DNA of 8,473 bases from Oxalobacteraceae bacterium (GCA_947446335.1 CANFGA010000108.1:1-8473), one strand, 5' to 3'. Positions 1-6,807 are shown, counted from the first letter of the stretch. Program-made: numbers and translations. Notes: a model not told the origin generated them from the sequence alone.

Positions 1-1650
1 ATTTCCGACGGGATGCAAAACGAACCGGACTTTCCAGCCACCGTGTCGGGCACGCCAGCCGCCCCGGTTACCAGTTTGCGCGCCCTGCAAGCGATCGACA
101 TCAATGACTTGCGCGAACTGGTCTTTCCAAGGCCGGGCGATCTCAACGATTTCTATTCGCTGCGCACCGCACAGGGCGACGGTTACGTCGATCAAGCCAG
201 CGGCGCCTTGTTATCTTACCGGGCCCACGATGGCGTGCGCAGCACTTATGAACTGATCTACCAGTTGCACACCGGCGAAGGCTTGTGGTGGCTGGGCCTG
301 TTGCTGGGAGTGTGCGCGCTGGGCGTGCCTTTGATGAGCGCAACCGGAATCTTGATCTGGTGGCAACGGCGCAGGGACCGGCCCCGCATCACCGGCAATG
401 GCGCGGCGCAGGCGGCCGATACCGTGATCCTGGTCGGCAGCGAAAACAACAGCACCTGGGGCTTTGCGAGCGCGTTGCATGACGCCTTGAAACAAGCCGG
501 CCATCTCGTGCACACGGCGCCGATGAACCAGTTGGCGCAGCAATACCGTGCCGCCGAGCGTATCGTGATCCTGAGCTCGACCTATGGCGATGGCGCTGCG
601 CCGGCTTCGGCCAATCAATTTTTGGCGCGTCTGGCCAAGATCGATGTCAAAGCGGGCCTCAAGGCGAAGCCGGTCTTTGCGGTGCTGGGCTTTGGCGATC
701 GCCAGTTTCCACAGTTTTGCCAGTTCGCCAAGGAGGTCGATGCCGCGCTGCTGGCGCTGGGCTGGTCGCCGTTGCTGCCGCTGGACACCATCGATCGCCA
801 GTCGGAGCAGGAATTTGCGCGTTGGGGTCGTGCACTGGGTCAGGCGCTCGGCCAGAATCTTGACTTGACCCATGTGCCCCGGCGTCCCGCCACGCATGCG
901 TTGCAATTGGTGGAGCGCATCGATTACGGGATGCAAGTGCAGGCGCCGACCAGCGTGCTGCGCTTTGCAGCGGTGGCCGCGCAAGTGAGCCGCTTCCAGC
1001 GCCTGTTTGGCGGCAACGGCTTGCCGCATTTCGAAGCTGGCGATCTGGTGGGCATCTTGCCGCCTGGCAGCGCGGCGCTGCGTTTTTATTCGCTGGCCAG
1101 CGGCTCGCGCAATGGCGTGCTGGAAATTTGCGTGCGCAAGCATCCAGATGGCGTGTGTTCGGGGTTCTTGCATGGCTTGCAGCCCGGCGATCGGATCGAA
1201 GGCTTCATCTTGCCCAACCCGCATTTTCGCCCCGCCTCGGGTCGGGCGCCGGTCATCTTGATCGGTGCCGGCACCGGGATCGGGCCACTGGCCGGTTTCA
1301 TCCGCAACAACACCGGTCAGCATCCGATGTATCTGTACTGGGGCGGGCGCGATCCGGCATCGGACTTTTTGTATGAGCCGCAGTTGCGCGATTATCTGGC
1401 TGACCATCGGCTGACGCAATTGCATGCGGCTTTTTCCCGGGTCAAGGATGGCGCGTACGTGCAAGACCGGATCAGCGACGATGCGGTGCAACTGCGCCAA
1501 TTGATCGAGCAGGGCGGCCAGGTGCTGATCTGCGGCAGCCGCGCGATGGCGCAAAGCGTGATGCAAGTGATAGACCAGGTGCTGGCACCGTTGAACATCA
1601 CGGTTCGCACGTTGAAGGCGGAGGGACGTTATCGTGAAGATGTCTATTGA
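1..1650 (+). CDS. PepSY-anchored flavodoxin / NAD(P)H-flavin reductase (C-terminal part)
   Basis: The frame is open to the left edge, so the N-terminus is missing; 549 codons are visible. Residues below count from the Met at base 13. Residues 65-90 look like the end of a PepSY domain, followed by one membrane helix (about 91-117, GLWWLGLLLGV...ILIWW) and an Arg-rich cytoplasmic flank (RRRDRPR). A flavodoxin-like domain follows (about 137-280; STYGDG 189-194, GFGDRQFPQFC 226-236), then a ferredoxin-NADP-reductase module: FAD motif RFYSLAS (357-363), GVCSGFL (380-386), pyridine-nucleotide loop GAGTGIGPL (418-426), CGSRAM (508-513) and a terminal Tyr (545) of the kind that stacks on FAD in this family. 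The flavodoxin phosphate loop is atypical (GSENNST instead of the S/T-x-T-G-x-T type). Inferred role: moves electrons from cytoplasmic NAD(P)H through FAD and FMN towards the membrane, perhaps for ferric-siderophore or other periplasmic reduction. Such proteins are often labelled sulfite reductase flavoprotein, but nothing here shows sulfite reduction. The stop overlaps the next gene by 17 bases. Confidence 0.88.
   Translation: MSDGMQNEPDFPATVSGTPAAPVTSLRALQAIDINDLRELVFPRPGDLNDFYSLRTAQGDGYVDQASGALLSYRAHDGVRSTYELIYQLHTGEGLWWLGLLLGVCALGVPLMSATGILIWWQRRRDRPRITGNGAAQAADTVILVGSENNSTWGFASALHDALKQAGHLVHTAPMNQLAQQYRAAERIVILSSTYGDGAAPASANQFLARLAKIDVKAGLKAKPVFAVLGFGDRQFPQFCQFAKEVDAALLALGWSPLLPLDTIDRQSEQEFARWGRALGQALGQNLDLTHVPRRPATHALQLVERIDYGMQVQAPTSVLRFAAVAAQVSRFQRLFGGNGLPHFEAGDLVGILPPGSAALRFYSLASGSRNGVLEICVRKHPDGVCSGFLHGLQPGDRIEGFILPNPHFRPASGRAPVILIGAGTGIGPLAGFIRNNTGQHPMYLYWGGRDPASDFLYEPQLRDYLADHRLTQLHAAFSRVKDGAYVQDRISDDAVQLRQLIEQGGQVLICGSRAMAQSVMQVIDQVLAPLNITVRTLKAEGRYREDVY
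1620..1626 (+). promoter_or_regulatory. Ribosome binding site favouring the GTG start of the ApbE gene
   Basis: GGAGGGA lies inside the 3' end of the reductase gene, 7 bases before GTG 1634 and 13 bases before the in-frame ATG 1640. The spacing favours the GTG start, giving a 17-base overlap with the upstream gene and probable translational coupling. Confidence 0.6.
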
Positions 1651-2602
1651 AAATGGCAGCGTGTTGCAGCGCTACAGCGTCAGCGGCGCAACCATGGGCA
1701 CGCGTTACAGCGCAGTATTTTTTGCCGCGCCCGGGCAGGATGCGTCGGCCATCGCCGCCATCAATGCCAGTTTGTTCGCAGCCGTAGACCAGGTCGATCG
1801 GCAGATGTCGACCTGGAAGCCCGATTCCGATTTGAGCCGGCTTAATCGCGCCCCTGTGCGGCAATGGTTGACCGTGCCCAGGGCGCTCGCCGGCGTGCTG
1901 CAGGCCGCGCTCGATATCGGGCGCCAGTCAGGCGGCGCTTTCGACATCGGCGTCGGCAAACTGGTCGATGCCTGGGGCTTCGGCCCGCAGCCAGTCCAGC
2001 TTCAGGGGCAGCCACCGGCGCTGCTTGCCAGCGCGGCGCTGGAGATCGACCATGACAACTTGCGGGTGCGCAAGCTGAACGCTGCCACACTCGATCTGTC
2101 GGGCATCGCCAAGGGCCACGGCGTCGATGAACTGGCGCGCTGCCTCGACAGGCTGGGGATCGCCGATTACCTGGTTGGCATCGATGGCGAGATGCGCGCG
2201 CGCGGTGCCAAGCCTGGCAACGAGCCCTGGGCGGTGGCGCTTGAAAAGCCGGTGCCGGGGGTGCGCGAAGTGATGGGCGTGATGGAACTCGTCGATGGCG
2301 CGATCGCGACTTCGGGCGACTATCGCCACTTTGTCGATGTGGCCGGCCAGCGTTATGGGCACACGATGCATCCCCGCCTGGGCTTGCCGGTGCGCAATCG
2401 GCTGGCGGCGGTGACGGTGCTGGCGCCCAGTTGCATGCTGGCCGATGCCTGGGCTACCGCCTTGCTGGTGCTGGGCGAAGAAGATGGGGTTGCACTCGCA
2501 TGCGAGCGTGGGATGGATGCCTTGTTCGTGCTGCGCGATGGCGCTGGTTTCGAGCAGATATCGATCGTCGCAGGGCAGGTCGAAGGGCAGGCAGCAAGAT
2601 AG
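1634..2602 (+). CDS. apbE: ApbE-family FAD:protein FMN transferase
   Basis: A protein of 322 residues. ApbE enzymes cleave FAD and attach FMN covalently to Ser/Thr of target proteins, using Mg2+. Family motifs occur in order: ATMGTRYS (19-26), QMSTWKPDSDLSRLNR (57-72), GGAFDIGVGKLVDAWGFG (100-117), LDLSGIAKGHGVDELA (153-168), IDGEMRARG (183-191), ATSGDYRHF (225-233), YGHTMHPRLGLPV (241-253) and the metal-site pattern DxxxT (D271, T275) in ADAWATALLVLG. Length fits the family. The start is GTG 1634, chosen from the ribosome binding site; ATG 1640 is the alternative. Unlike many family members there is no signal peptide or lipobox at the N-terminus (MKMSIENGSVLQRYS), so the enzyme is predicted to be cytoplasmic. 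It overlaps the flavin reductase gene by 17 bases, so the two are very likely co-transcribed and the target may lie in that locus. No flavinylation motif of the D-G-x-T-G-A/S-T type is visible in the part of the reductase present here. Confidence 0.93.
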   Translation: MKMSIENGSVLQRYSVSGATMGTRYSAVFFAAPGQDASAIAAINASLFAAVDQVDRQMSTWKPDSDLSRLNRAPVRQWLTVPRALAGVLQAALDIGRQSGGAFDIGVGKLVDAWGFGPQPVQLQGQPPALLASAALEIDHDNLRVRKLNAATLDLSGIAKGHGVDELARCLDRLGIADYLVGIDGEMRARGAKPGNEPWAVALEKPVPGVREVMGVMELVDGAIATSGDYRHFVDVAGQRYGHTMHPRLGLPVRNRLAAVTVLAPSCMLADAWATALLVLGEEDGVALACERGMDALFVLRDGAGFEQISIVAGQVEGQAAR

Positions 2603-2840
2603 GAAGCAGGATCGGCAGCGGAACCAGGCGCAGAGCAAGTCCGAACACCGCCTCGGGCGTGAAAAATGAGCGAGCGCGATTGAGCCAGCACAAATCGCTT
2701 GCCTGCATCTTGCCTATGCTGATTGCCTGGCATCGAATCTGGCCGCTTGTCGCTACCGGCAAGATTCCTGCTGGCTCGCCTTGTGCAAGCTGCGAGCCGA
2801 CCATCGAACCAGGCAGTGGCGACATCTTGCGGAGCCCATC
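2603..2840 (+). other. Gap between the apbE-like gene and the protease gene
   Basis: These 238 bases hold no convincing gene or well-formed promoter. A possible 61-codon frame starts at GTG 2659 and overlaps the protease start as ATGA, but it has no ribosome binding site. No U-tailed hairpin was seen, so read-through from apbE into the protease gene is possible. Confidence 0.5.
2831..2834 (+). promoter_or_regulatory. Ribosome binding site of the subtilase gene
   Basis: GGAG sits 6 bases before ATG 2841. This selects that start over the in-frame ATG at 2781, which would add 20 residues that look like translated intergenic DNA. Confidence 0.6.
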
Positions 2841-5513
2841 ATGACAGACAAACGCAGCAAATCCGATTCTCGTCAAAAAACCATGCCGAGCCCGTCCGCG
2901 CAGTCCGGCATGCCGATGCCGACCATGGCCGGGTCGGCGAACCAGAATGCGATGTCGGGCCCGGGCGGCGCTGCTGCGCTTGGTATGCCCCAAGCGCAAG
3001 GCACTGCGAGCGGCGGCATGCCAGGCTCCGGCGCAAGCGAGCATCAGAGCGGCCCCGACATGCCGCGCTTCGGTCCGCCTGGCGGACCATCCGGGCCACG
3101 ATACGAGCCGGGCGTGATCGAGGTGCAATTTCGCGAAGGCTTGATGCCCAGCGTCATGCAAGGCTCTGACACGTCACCCAATCTGCGCAGCTTCGGCCAG
3201 ACTCAGCAAGCGGAAGTGACGCTATCTGAAGTGAACCGGATTTTGCAGCGTTATCTGCTCGTCAGTGCGGAGCCGACCTTTCAAACCAGCATCGAGCAAG
3301 CGACGATTGCCAGGACCACGGCGCAGCAGCAAGGGATCGATGCGCCTCACTTGAGCGATTTCGTCACGCTGCATTTTCCCAACAATGCCGACGTCGGCGA
3401 GATCGCTGCACAGCTCAACAAATTGCCGCAGGTGGAGCGCGCCGTCCCGGTGCCGAGCGCGCTGCCGCCGACGATGACGATGGACCAGCCGGAAGCGGCG
3501 ATGTTGCCGCGCAGCTTCATGCCTGAACTGGAACAGTTGGGCCAGCTGGAGCAGTTGAGCGAGTTGCCACCGGCCGGCAATCCACTGACGGAGCCGTTCG
3601 TCGGCCATTCCGATCAGGTGGTTCTCGATGCCAGCGGCCGCGAAAATCAGTGGTATGTTTTCCGCTGCCGCGCCAATCTGGCCTGGAGCCGGGCAACGGG
3701 CAAGAACGTGGTGATCGCCGATGTCGACTGGGGTTGCCGCACTTCGCATCAGGACCTGGCGCCGAACATCAAGAAAACTTATAACGCCGTCGATGGCAGC
3801 GGCGACATCACGCACGGCGGCGCGGTCTTCCACGGCACCGGGGTGCTCGGGCTGACCGGCGCGACAGTGAACGGCAAGGGTATCGCCGGCTTTGCCCACG
3901 AGGCCGACCTGTGGCCGGTCCAGGCCGATTCCGGCACCGGTCCTGCGCTGGGCGGCAATGCCTGGGCCCGCGGCATCGACTGGGTGCGCACCACGAACAG
4001 CGGCGGCAAGCGCAAGGTCGTGATCCTCGAAGTGCAGACCGGGGCCTTCGGCAATTACGAACAAGTGCCGTCGGTGAATGCGGCGATCAAGACCGCGATT
4101 GCGGCCGGGGTCGTGGTCTGCGTTGCCGCCGGCAATGGCAACCGCGATGCCGGTCTCGATGATGCGGGCCATGCATTTCCCGAAACAGGGTCGATCCTGG
4201 TCGGCGCCACGCAATATGATCCGGTTCTGAACCGCCGCGCCGGCTTCAGCAACTGGGGGCCGCGCATCGTGGTCTCCGCGCCAGGTGACAGCGCCCATGA
4301 CGTGACCTGCGACAGCGGCTCCGACAGCGCCTATCGCAACGACTTTGGCGGCACCTCCGGCGCCACGCCGAAGGTGGCGGGAGTCGCCGCATTGATGCTG
4401 TCGGTCAACCCAAGCCTCAGTCATGCCCAGATCCGCACCATGCTGGGTGCGAGCGGCTTGCCCATCGTGCCTGAAGCGGGCAAGCCGGTGGGTACGCTGC
4501 TCAATGCCGACGCCGCCGTGCGCCAGGCCAGCAGCGGCTCGGTCGGTCGGCTCGAGGTATTCGCAAGGGGTACTGACAAGGCGCTCTGGCATATCTGGCA
4601 AACGGCGCCCAACAATGGCTGGAGCGGCTGGGGCTCGATGGGCGGCTGGATCGATATCATCAAGACGGCGCGCAATCAGGATGGCCGGCTGGAGATCTTC
4701 GCACGCGGATCCGACAAGGCCGTCTGGCACATCTGGCAAACAGCGCCCAACAATGGCTGGAGCGGCTGGGCTTCGATGGGCGGCTGGGTCGATCTGATCG
4801 AGGTCACCAACAATGCCGACGGCCGCCTCGAAGTGTTTGCCCGCGGCTCCGACGGGGCTGTCTGGCACCGCTGGCAAACGGCGCCCAACAATGGCTGGAG
4901 CGGCTGGGCGTCATTGGGTGGCTGGGTTGATCGGCTGTCGGTAGCGCAAAACGCCGATGGCCGCATCGAACTGTTCGGGCGCGGCTCGGACGGTGCGCTG
5001 TGGCACCAGTGGCAAACAGCGCCCAACAATGGCTGGAGCGGCTGGGCTTCGATGGGCGGCTGGATCGACATGCTCGACGTGGGGCGCAATCAGGATGGCC
5101 GGCTCGAAGTGTTTGCGCGCGGCTCCGATGGCGCGCTGTGGCACCAGTGGCAAACGGCGCCCAACAATGGCTGGAGCGGCTGGGCATCGATGGGGGGCTG
5201 GATCGACATGCTCGAAGTGGCCAACAATGCCGACGGCCGCCTGGAGGTGTTCGTGCGCGGCTCCGACAAGGCGGTCTGGCACATCTGGCAAACAGCGCCC
5301 AACAATGGCTGGAGCGGCTGGGCTTCGATGGGAGGCTGGGTCGATCGCCTGTCGGCCAGCCAGAATGCCGATGGCCGGATCGAATTGTTTGCGCGCGGCT
5401 CGGACAAGGCGCTGTGGCATCGTTGGCAGACGGCCCCCAACAATGGCTGGAGCGGCTGGGGTTCGATGGGCGGGGTCATCGATTCGATCGCCGTCGCGCA
5501 AAACTCGGCCTGA
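2841..5513 (+). CDS. Subtilisin-like (S8) serine protease with C-terminal seven-bladed lectin-like propeller
   Basis: A protein of 890 residues. Residues 1-85 are a Met/Pro/Gly/Ser-rich low-complexity head with no signal peptide. Residues about 88-205 resemble an inhibitor-I9-type propeptide (GVIEVQFREG ... DFVTLHFPNNADVGEIAAQLNKL in pieces). The S8 domain spans about 265-562, with catalytic Asp296 (ADVDWG), His331 (HGTGVLGL), oxyanion Asn432 (AAGNGN) and Ser506 (GGTSGATPKVAGVAAL). All four are present, so it should be active; HGTGV and TSGATPK differ slightly from the textbook HGTHV and TSMATPH. Residues 569-890 are exactly seven 46-residue repeats ending at the stop codon, resembling DUF346 and the PLL-type lectins of Photorhabdus, which form seven-bladed propellers that bind fucose or other sugars. 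Inference: a protease targeted to a glycan surface or glycoprotein by its lectin domain. The export route is unclear because no Sec/Tat signal is visible. The start is set by GGAG six bases upstream. Sugar specificity cannot be read from the sequence. Confidence 0.92.
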   Translation: MTDKRSKSDSRQKTMPSPSAQSGMPMPTMAGSANQNAMSGPGGAAALGMPQAQGTASGGMPGSGASEHQSGPDMPRFGPPGGPSGPRYEPGVIEVQFREGLMPSVMQGSDTSPNLRSFGQTQQAEVTLSEVNRILQRYLLVSAEPTFQTSIEQATIARTTAQQQGIDAPHLSDFVTLHFPNNADVGEIAAQLNKLPQVERAVPVPSALPPTMTMDQPEAAMLPRSFMPELEQLGQLEQLSELPPAGNPLTEPFVGHSDQVVLDASGRENQWYVFRCRANLAWSRATGKNVVIADVDWGCRTSHQDLAPNIKKTYNAVDGSGDITHGGAVFHGTGVLGLTGATVNGKGIAGFAHEADLWPVQADSGTGPALGGNAWARGIDWVRTTNSGGKRKVVILEVQTGAFGNYEQVPSVNAAIKTAIAAGVVVCVAAGNGNRDAGLDDAGHAFPETGSILVGATQYDPVLNRRAGFSNWGPRIVVSAPGDSAHDVTCDSGSDSAYRNDFGGTSGATPKVAGVAALMLSVNPSLSHAQIRTMLGASGLPIVPEAGKPVGTLLNADAAVRQASSGSVGRLEVFARGTDKALWHIWQTAPNNGWSGWGSMGGWIDIIKTARNQDGRLEIFARGSDKAVWHIWQTAPNNGWSGWASMGGWVDLIEVTNNADGRLEVFARGSDGAVWHRWQTAPNNGWSGWASLGGWVDRLSVAQNADGRIELFGRGSDGALWHQWQTAPNNGWSGWASMGGWIDMLDVGRNQDGRLEVFARGSDGALWHQWQTAPNNGWSGWASMGGWIDMLEVANNADGRLEVFVRGSDKAVWHIWQTAPNNGWSGWASMGGWVDRLSASQNADGRIELFARGSDKALWHRWQTAPNNGWSGWGSMGGVIDSIAVAQNSA
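4545..5510 (+). repeat. Seven tandem 138-base (46-codon) propeller repeats
   Basis: Repeats start at 4545, 4683, 4821, 4959, 5097, 5235 and 5373, all exactly 138 bases with no indels. Each codes for GR(L/I)E(V/I/L)F-x-RG(S/T)D(K/G)A(L/V)WH-x-W, then the invariant WQTAPNNGWSGW segment (its first W is the last of the previous motif), then (G/A)S(M/L)GGW plus a variable 11-residue tail. Trp occupies unit positions 15, 18, 26, 29 and 35 in every copy except the seventh, where position 35 is Val. The central DNA (cccaacaatggctggagcgg) is identical in all copies, while tails differ. Tails of copies 1 and 4, 2 and 5, and 3 and 6 match each other best. Confidence 0.97.
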
Positions 5514-5536
5514 TTTCAACATGATTCTGGTCTGAA

Positions 5537-5573
5537 CCTGGCCGGCTCTGTCCATCCTGCGGGGCCGGCCGGG
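5537..5573 (+). terminator. Possible terminator hairpin after the protease gene
   Basis: The arms CCTGGCCGGC (5537-5546) and GCCGGCCGGG (5564-5573) form a 10-bp stem with one G-T pair and a 17-base loop, 24 bases after the stop codon. There is no T-run after the stem, so intrinsic termination would be weak; it may instead stabilise the mRNA 3' end. Confidence 0.4.
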
Positions 5574-5598
5574 GGCTAGATGGATTTAAATTGCATAT

Positions 5599-5627
5599 TT
5601 GACAAATATTTCTTCTGCTCGTATGCT
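5599..5627 (+). promoter_or_regulatory. Sigma70-type promoter for the peroxidase gene
   Basis: TTGACA (5599-5604) and TATGCT (5622-5627) are separated by exactly 17 bases and preceded by an AT-rich stretch (TTTAAATTGCATAT) that could act as an UP element. Transcription would start near 5634, giving an untranslated leader of about 165 bases. The imperfect palindrome ATATTT-GAC-AAATAT (5595-5609) covers the -35 box and could be an operator. Confidence 0.5.
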
Positions 5628-5711
5628 GTACCGCAACATGTCGCGCCCAGCCGATGCGTCATGGCGATTGACATCTTGGCGAACCCGCCGGGACCAAGGT
5701 GCAGATACGGG

Positions 5712-5729
5712 GCAGCGCTGTGGCGCTGC
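5712..5729 (+). other. Small stem-loop in the peroxidase leader
   Basis: GCAGCGC (5712-5718) and GCGCTGC (5723-5729) form a perfect 7-bp stem closed by a TGTG tetraloop, about 70 bases before the start codon. No known riboswitch or thermosensor class is recognised. Confidence 0.3.
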
Positions 5730-5787
5730 ATCTAACAGTCCCTCTTGCGTTGACATCCACCATGCCTGGCTTGAGGGGATAAACATC

Positions 5788-5793
5788 AGAGGA
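5788..5793 (+). promoter_or_regulatory. Ribosome binding site of the peroxidase gene
   Basis: AGAGGA lies 6 bases before ATG 5800. It selects this start, which directly precedes a signal peptide, over the longer open frame from 5599. Confidence 0.65.
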
Positions 5794-5799
5794 AAAATC

Positions 5800-6801
5800 A
5801 TGCGCATGACCACCATCCCTTTCGCGCTTGCAATGATCGGCATTCTTGCCGTGAGCGGCGTTGCCTACGGCATCGACAAGGAGCCGATTTCTCCCATTGT
5901 TGCCGTCAAGGTCAGCAATCCGGCACTCGTTGAACTCGGGAAGAAACTGTTTTTTGAACCACGCCTTTCCAAATCAGGATCCATTTCATGCAATAGTTGC
6001 CATAATCTGAGCATGGGTGGCAGCGACAACATCAAGACATCGATAGGCTACAAATGGCAACAAGGCCCGATCAATTCGCCCTCGGTGCTCAATTCGAGCA
6101 TGAATCTGGCGCAGTTCTGGGATGGCCGGGCCAAGGATTTGAAAGCACAGGCTGGCGGACCGATCAACAATCCCGGTGAAATGGCGTTCACGCATGACCT
6201 GGCGATCGACATGCTGACATCGATTCCGGCTTACCGGGCCGAGTTCAAATCGGTATTTGGCAAGGAGACGATCGACATCGATCAGGTCACGACCGCGATC
6301 GCCGAATTTGAAAAAATACTGGTGACGCCCAATTCGCGCCTGGACCAGTGGCTGGTCGGCGACAAGAGCGCACTGAGCAAGAACGAGCTGGCGGGCTACC
6401 AATTGTTCAAGAAAAGTGGTTGTGTCGCATGCCACAACGGGGCAGCGGTGGGCGGCAACTCGTTCCAGAAGATGGGCATGGTTGCTCCCTACCAGACCAA
6501 GAATCAGGCTCAGGGGCGCTCAGCAGTGACGGGCAATGACGCCGACAGGCTCAGCTTCAAGGTGCCCACGCTGCGCAACGTCGAGCTGACTTATCCATAC
6601 TTCCACGACGGCGAAGTGGCGACGTTGACCGAAGCGGTCGATATCATGGGACGCTTGCAACTGGGCCGTACCTTCAGTGCCGATGAAAATGCCAAGCTGG
6701 TCGCGTTTTTGAAAACGATGACCGGCGACCAGCCGCAGATCGTGCTTCCGATCTTGCCACCATCGAACGACAGCACGCCTCGGCCACAGCCTTTCGGTTA
6801 A
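5800..6801 (+). CDS. Exported di-haem cytochrome c peroxidase (CcpA/MauG family)
   Basis: A protein of 333 residues. A signal peptide (1-24, cleavage likely after AYG) directs it to the periplasm, where such enzymes reduce H2O2 to water with electrons from c-type cytochromes. Two haem c sites are seen: CNSCH (64-68, low-potential, peroxidatic haem) and CVACH (208-212, high-potential haem). Compared without gaps with the classic Pseudomonas aeruginosa enzyme in the N-terminal domain, the conserved inter-haem Trp is W107 (FWDGR), the catalytic Gln is Q117 and the catalytic Glu is E127 (NPGEM). The likely Met ligand of the second haem is M283 (EAVDIM). At the position of the distal His of the low-potential haem, in the usual G-H-x-W context, this protein has Tyr84 (SIGYKW). 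No cytochrome partner or maturation gene is next to it, and it appears to have its own promoter. Use of ATG 5806 instead would remove only two residues. The symbol ccpA is avoided because of the Gram-positive regulator of that name. Confidence 0.93.
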   Translation: MRMTTIPFALAMIGILAVSGVAYGIDKEPISPIVAVKVSNPALVELGKKLFFEPRLSKSGSISCNSCHNLSMGGSDNIKTSIGYKWQQGPINSPSVLNSSMNLAQFWDGRAKDLKAQAGGPINNPGEMAFTHDLAIDMLTSIPAYRAEFKSVFGKETIDIDQVTTAIAEFEKILVTPNSRLDQWLVGDKSALSKNELAGYQLFKKSGCVACHNGAAVGGNSFQKMGMVAPYQTKNQAQGRSAVTGNDADRLSFKVPTLRNVELTYPYFHDGEVATLTEAVDIMGRLQLGRTFSADENAKLVAFLKTMTGDQPQIVLPILPPSNDSTPRPQPFG

Positions 6802-6807
6802 GTGCAT

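Larger units (their letters stand above)
5514..5799 (+). other. Intergenic region between the protease and peroxidase genes
   Basis: These 286 bases hold, in order, a GC-rich hairpin, an AT-rich stretch with a sigma70-like promoter and overlapping palindrome, and a leader of about 165 bases containing a small hairpin. The peroxidase frame is open through this region from 5599, but it has no ribosome binding site or family-like sequence before 5800, so it is read as non-coding. Confidence 0.6.

Noticed and set aside
211..1566. A 451-codon open frame on the minus strand opposite the flavin reductase gene
   Set aside because: It is opposite a gene with full domain motifs, is rich in His/Gln/Arg as expected from high-GC antisense reading, and has no recognisable domain.
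2659..2844. A 61-codon frame (GTG start) ending as ATGA over the protease start, which could be a coupled leader peptide
   Set aside because: It has no ribosome binding site and no family resemblance. The ATGA overlap is suggestive but not enough alone.
3222..4877. A 551-codon open frame on the minus strand opposite the protease
   Set aside because: It is an antisense shadow: its apparent repeats (PAAPAIVG) are the reverse reading of the propeller repeats, and no family is recognised.
4545..5510. The regular repeats as a CRISPR array
   Set aside because: The unit is 138 bases, coding, in frame and without unique spacers.
4676..5555. Several repeat-bearing frames on both strands across the propeller
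   Set aside because: All come from the 138-base repeat read in other frames; the 138-base length is a multiple of three, so every frame stays open in each copy.
5599..5799. An N-terminal extension of the peroxidase by 67 codons
   Set aside because: It would bury the signal peptide and lies on the promoter. ATG 5800 has a well-placed AGAGGA and directly precedes the leader sequence.
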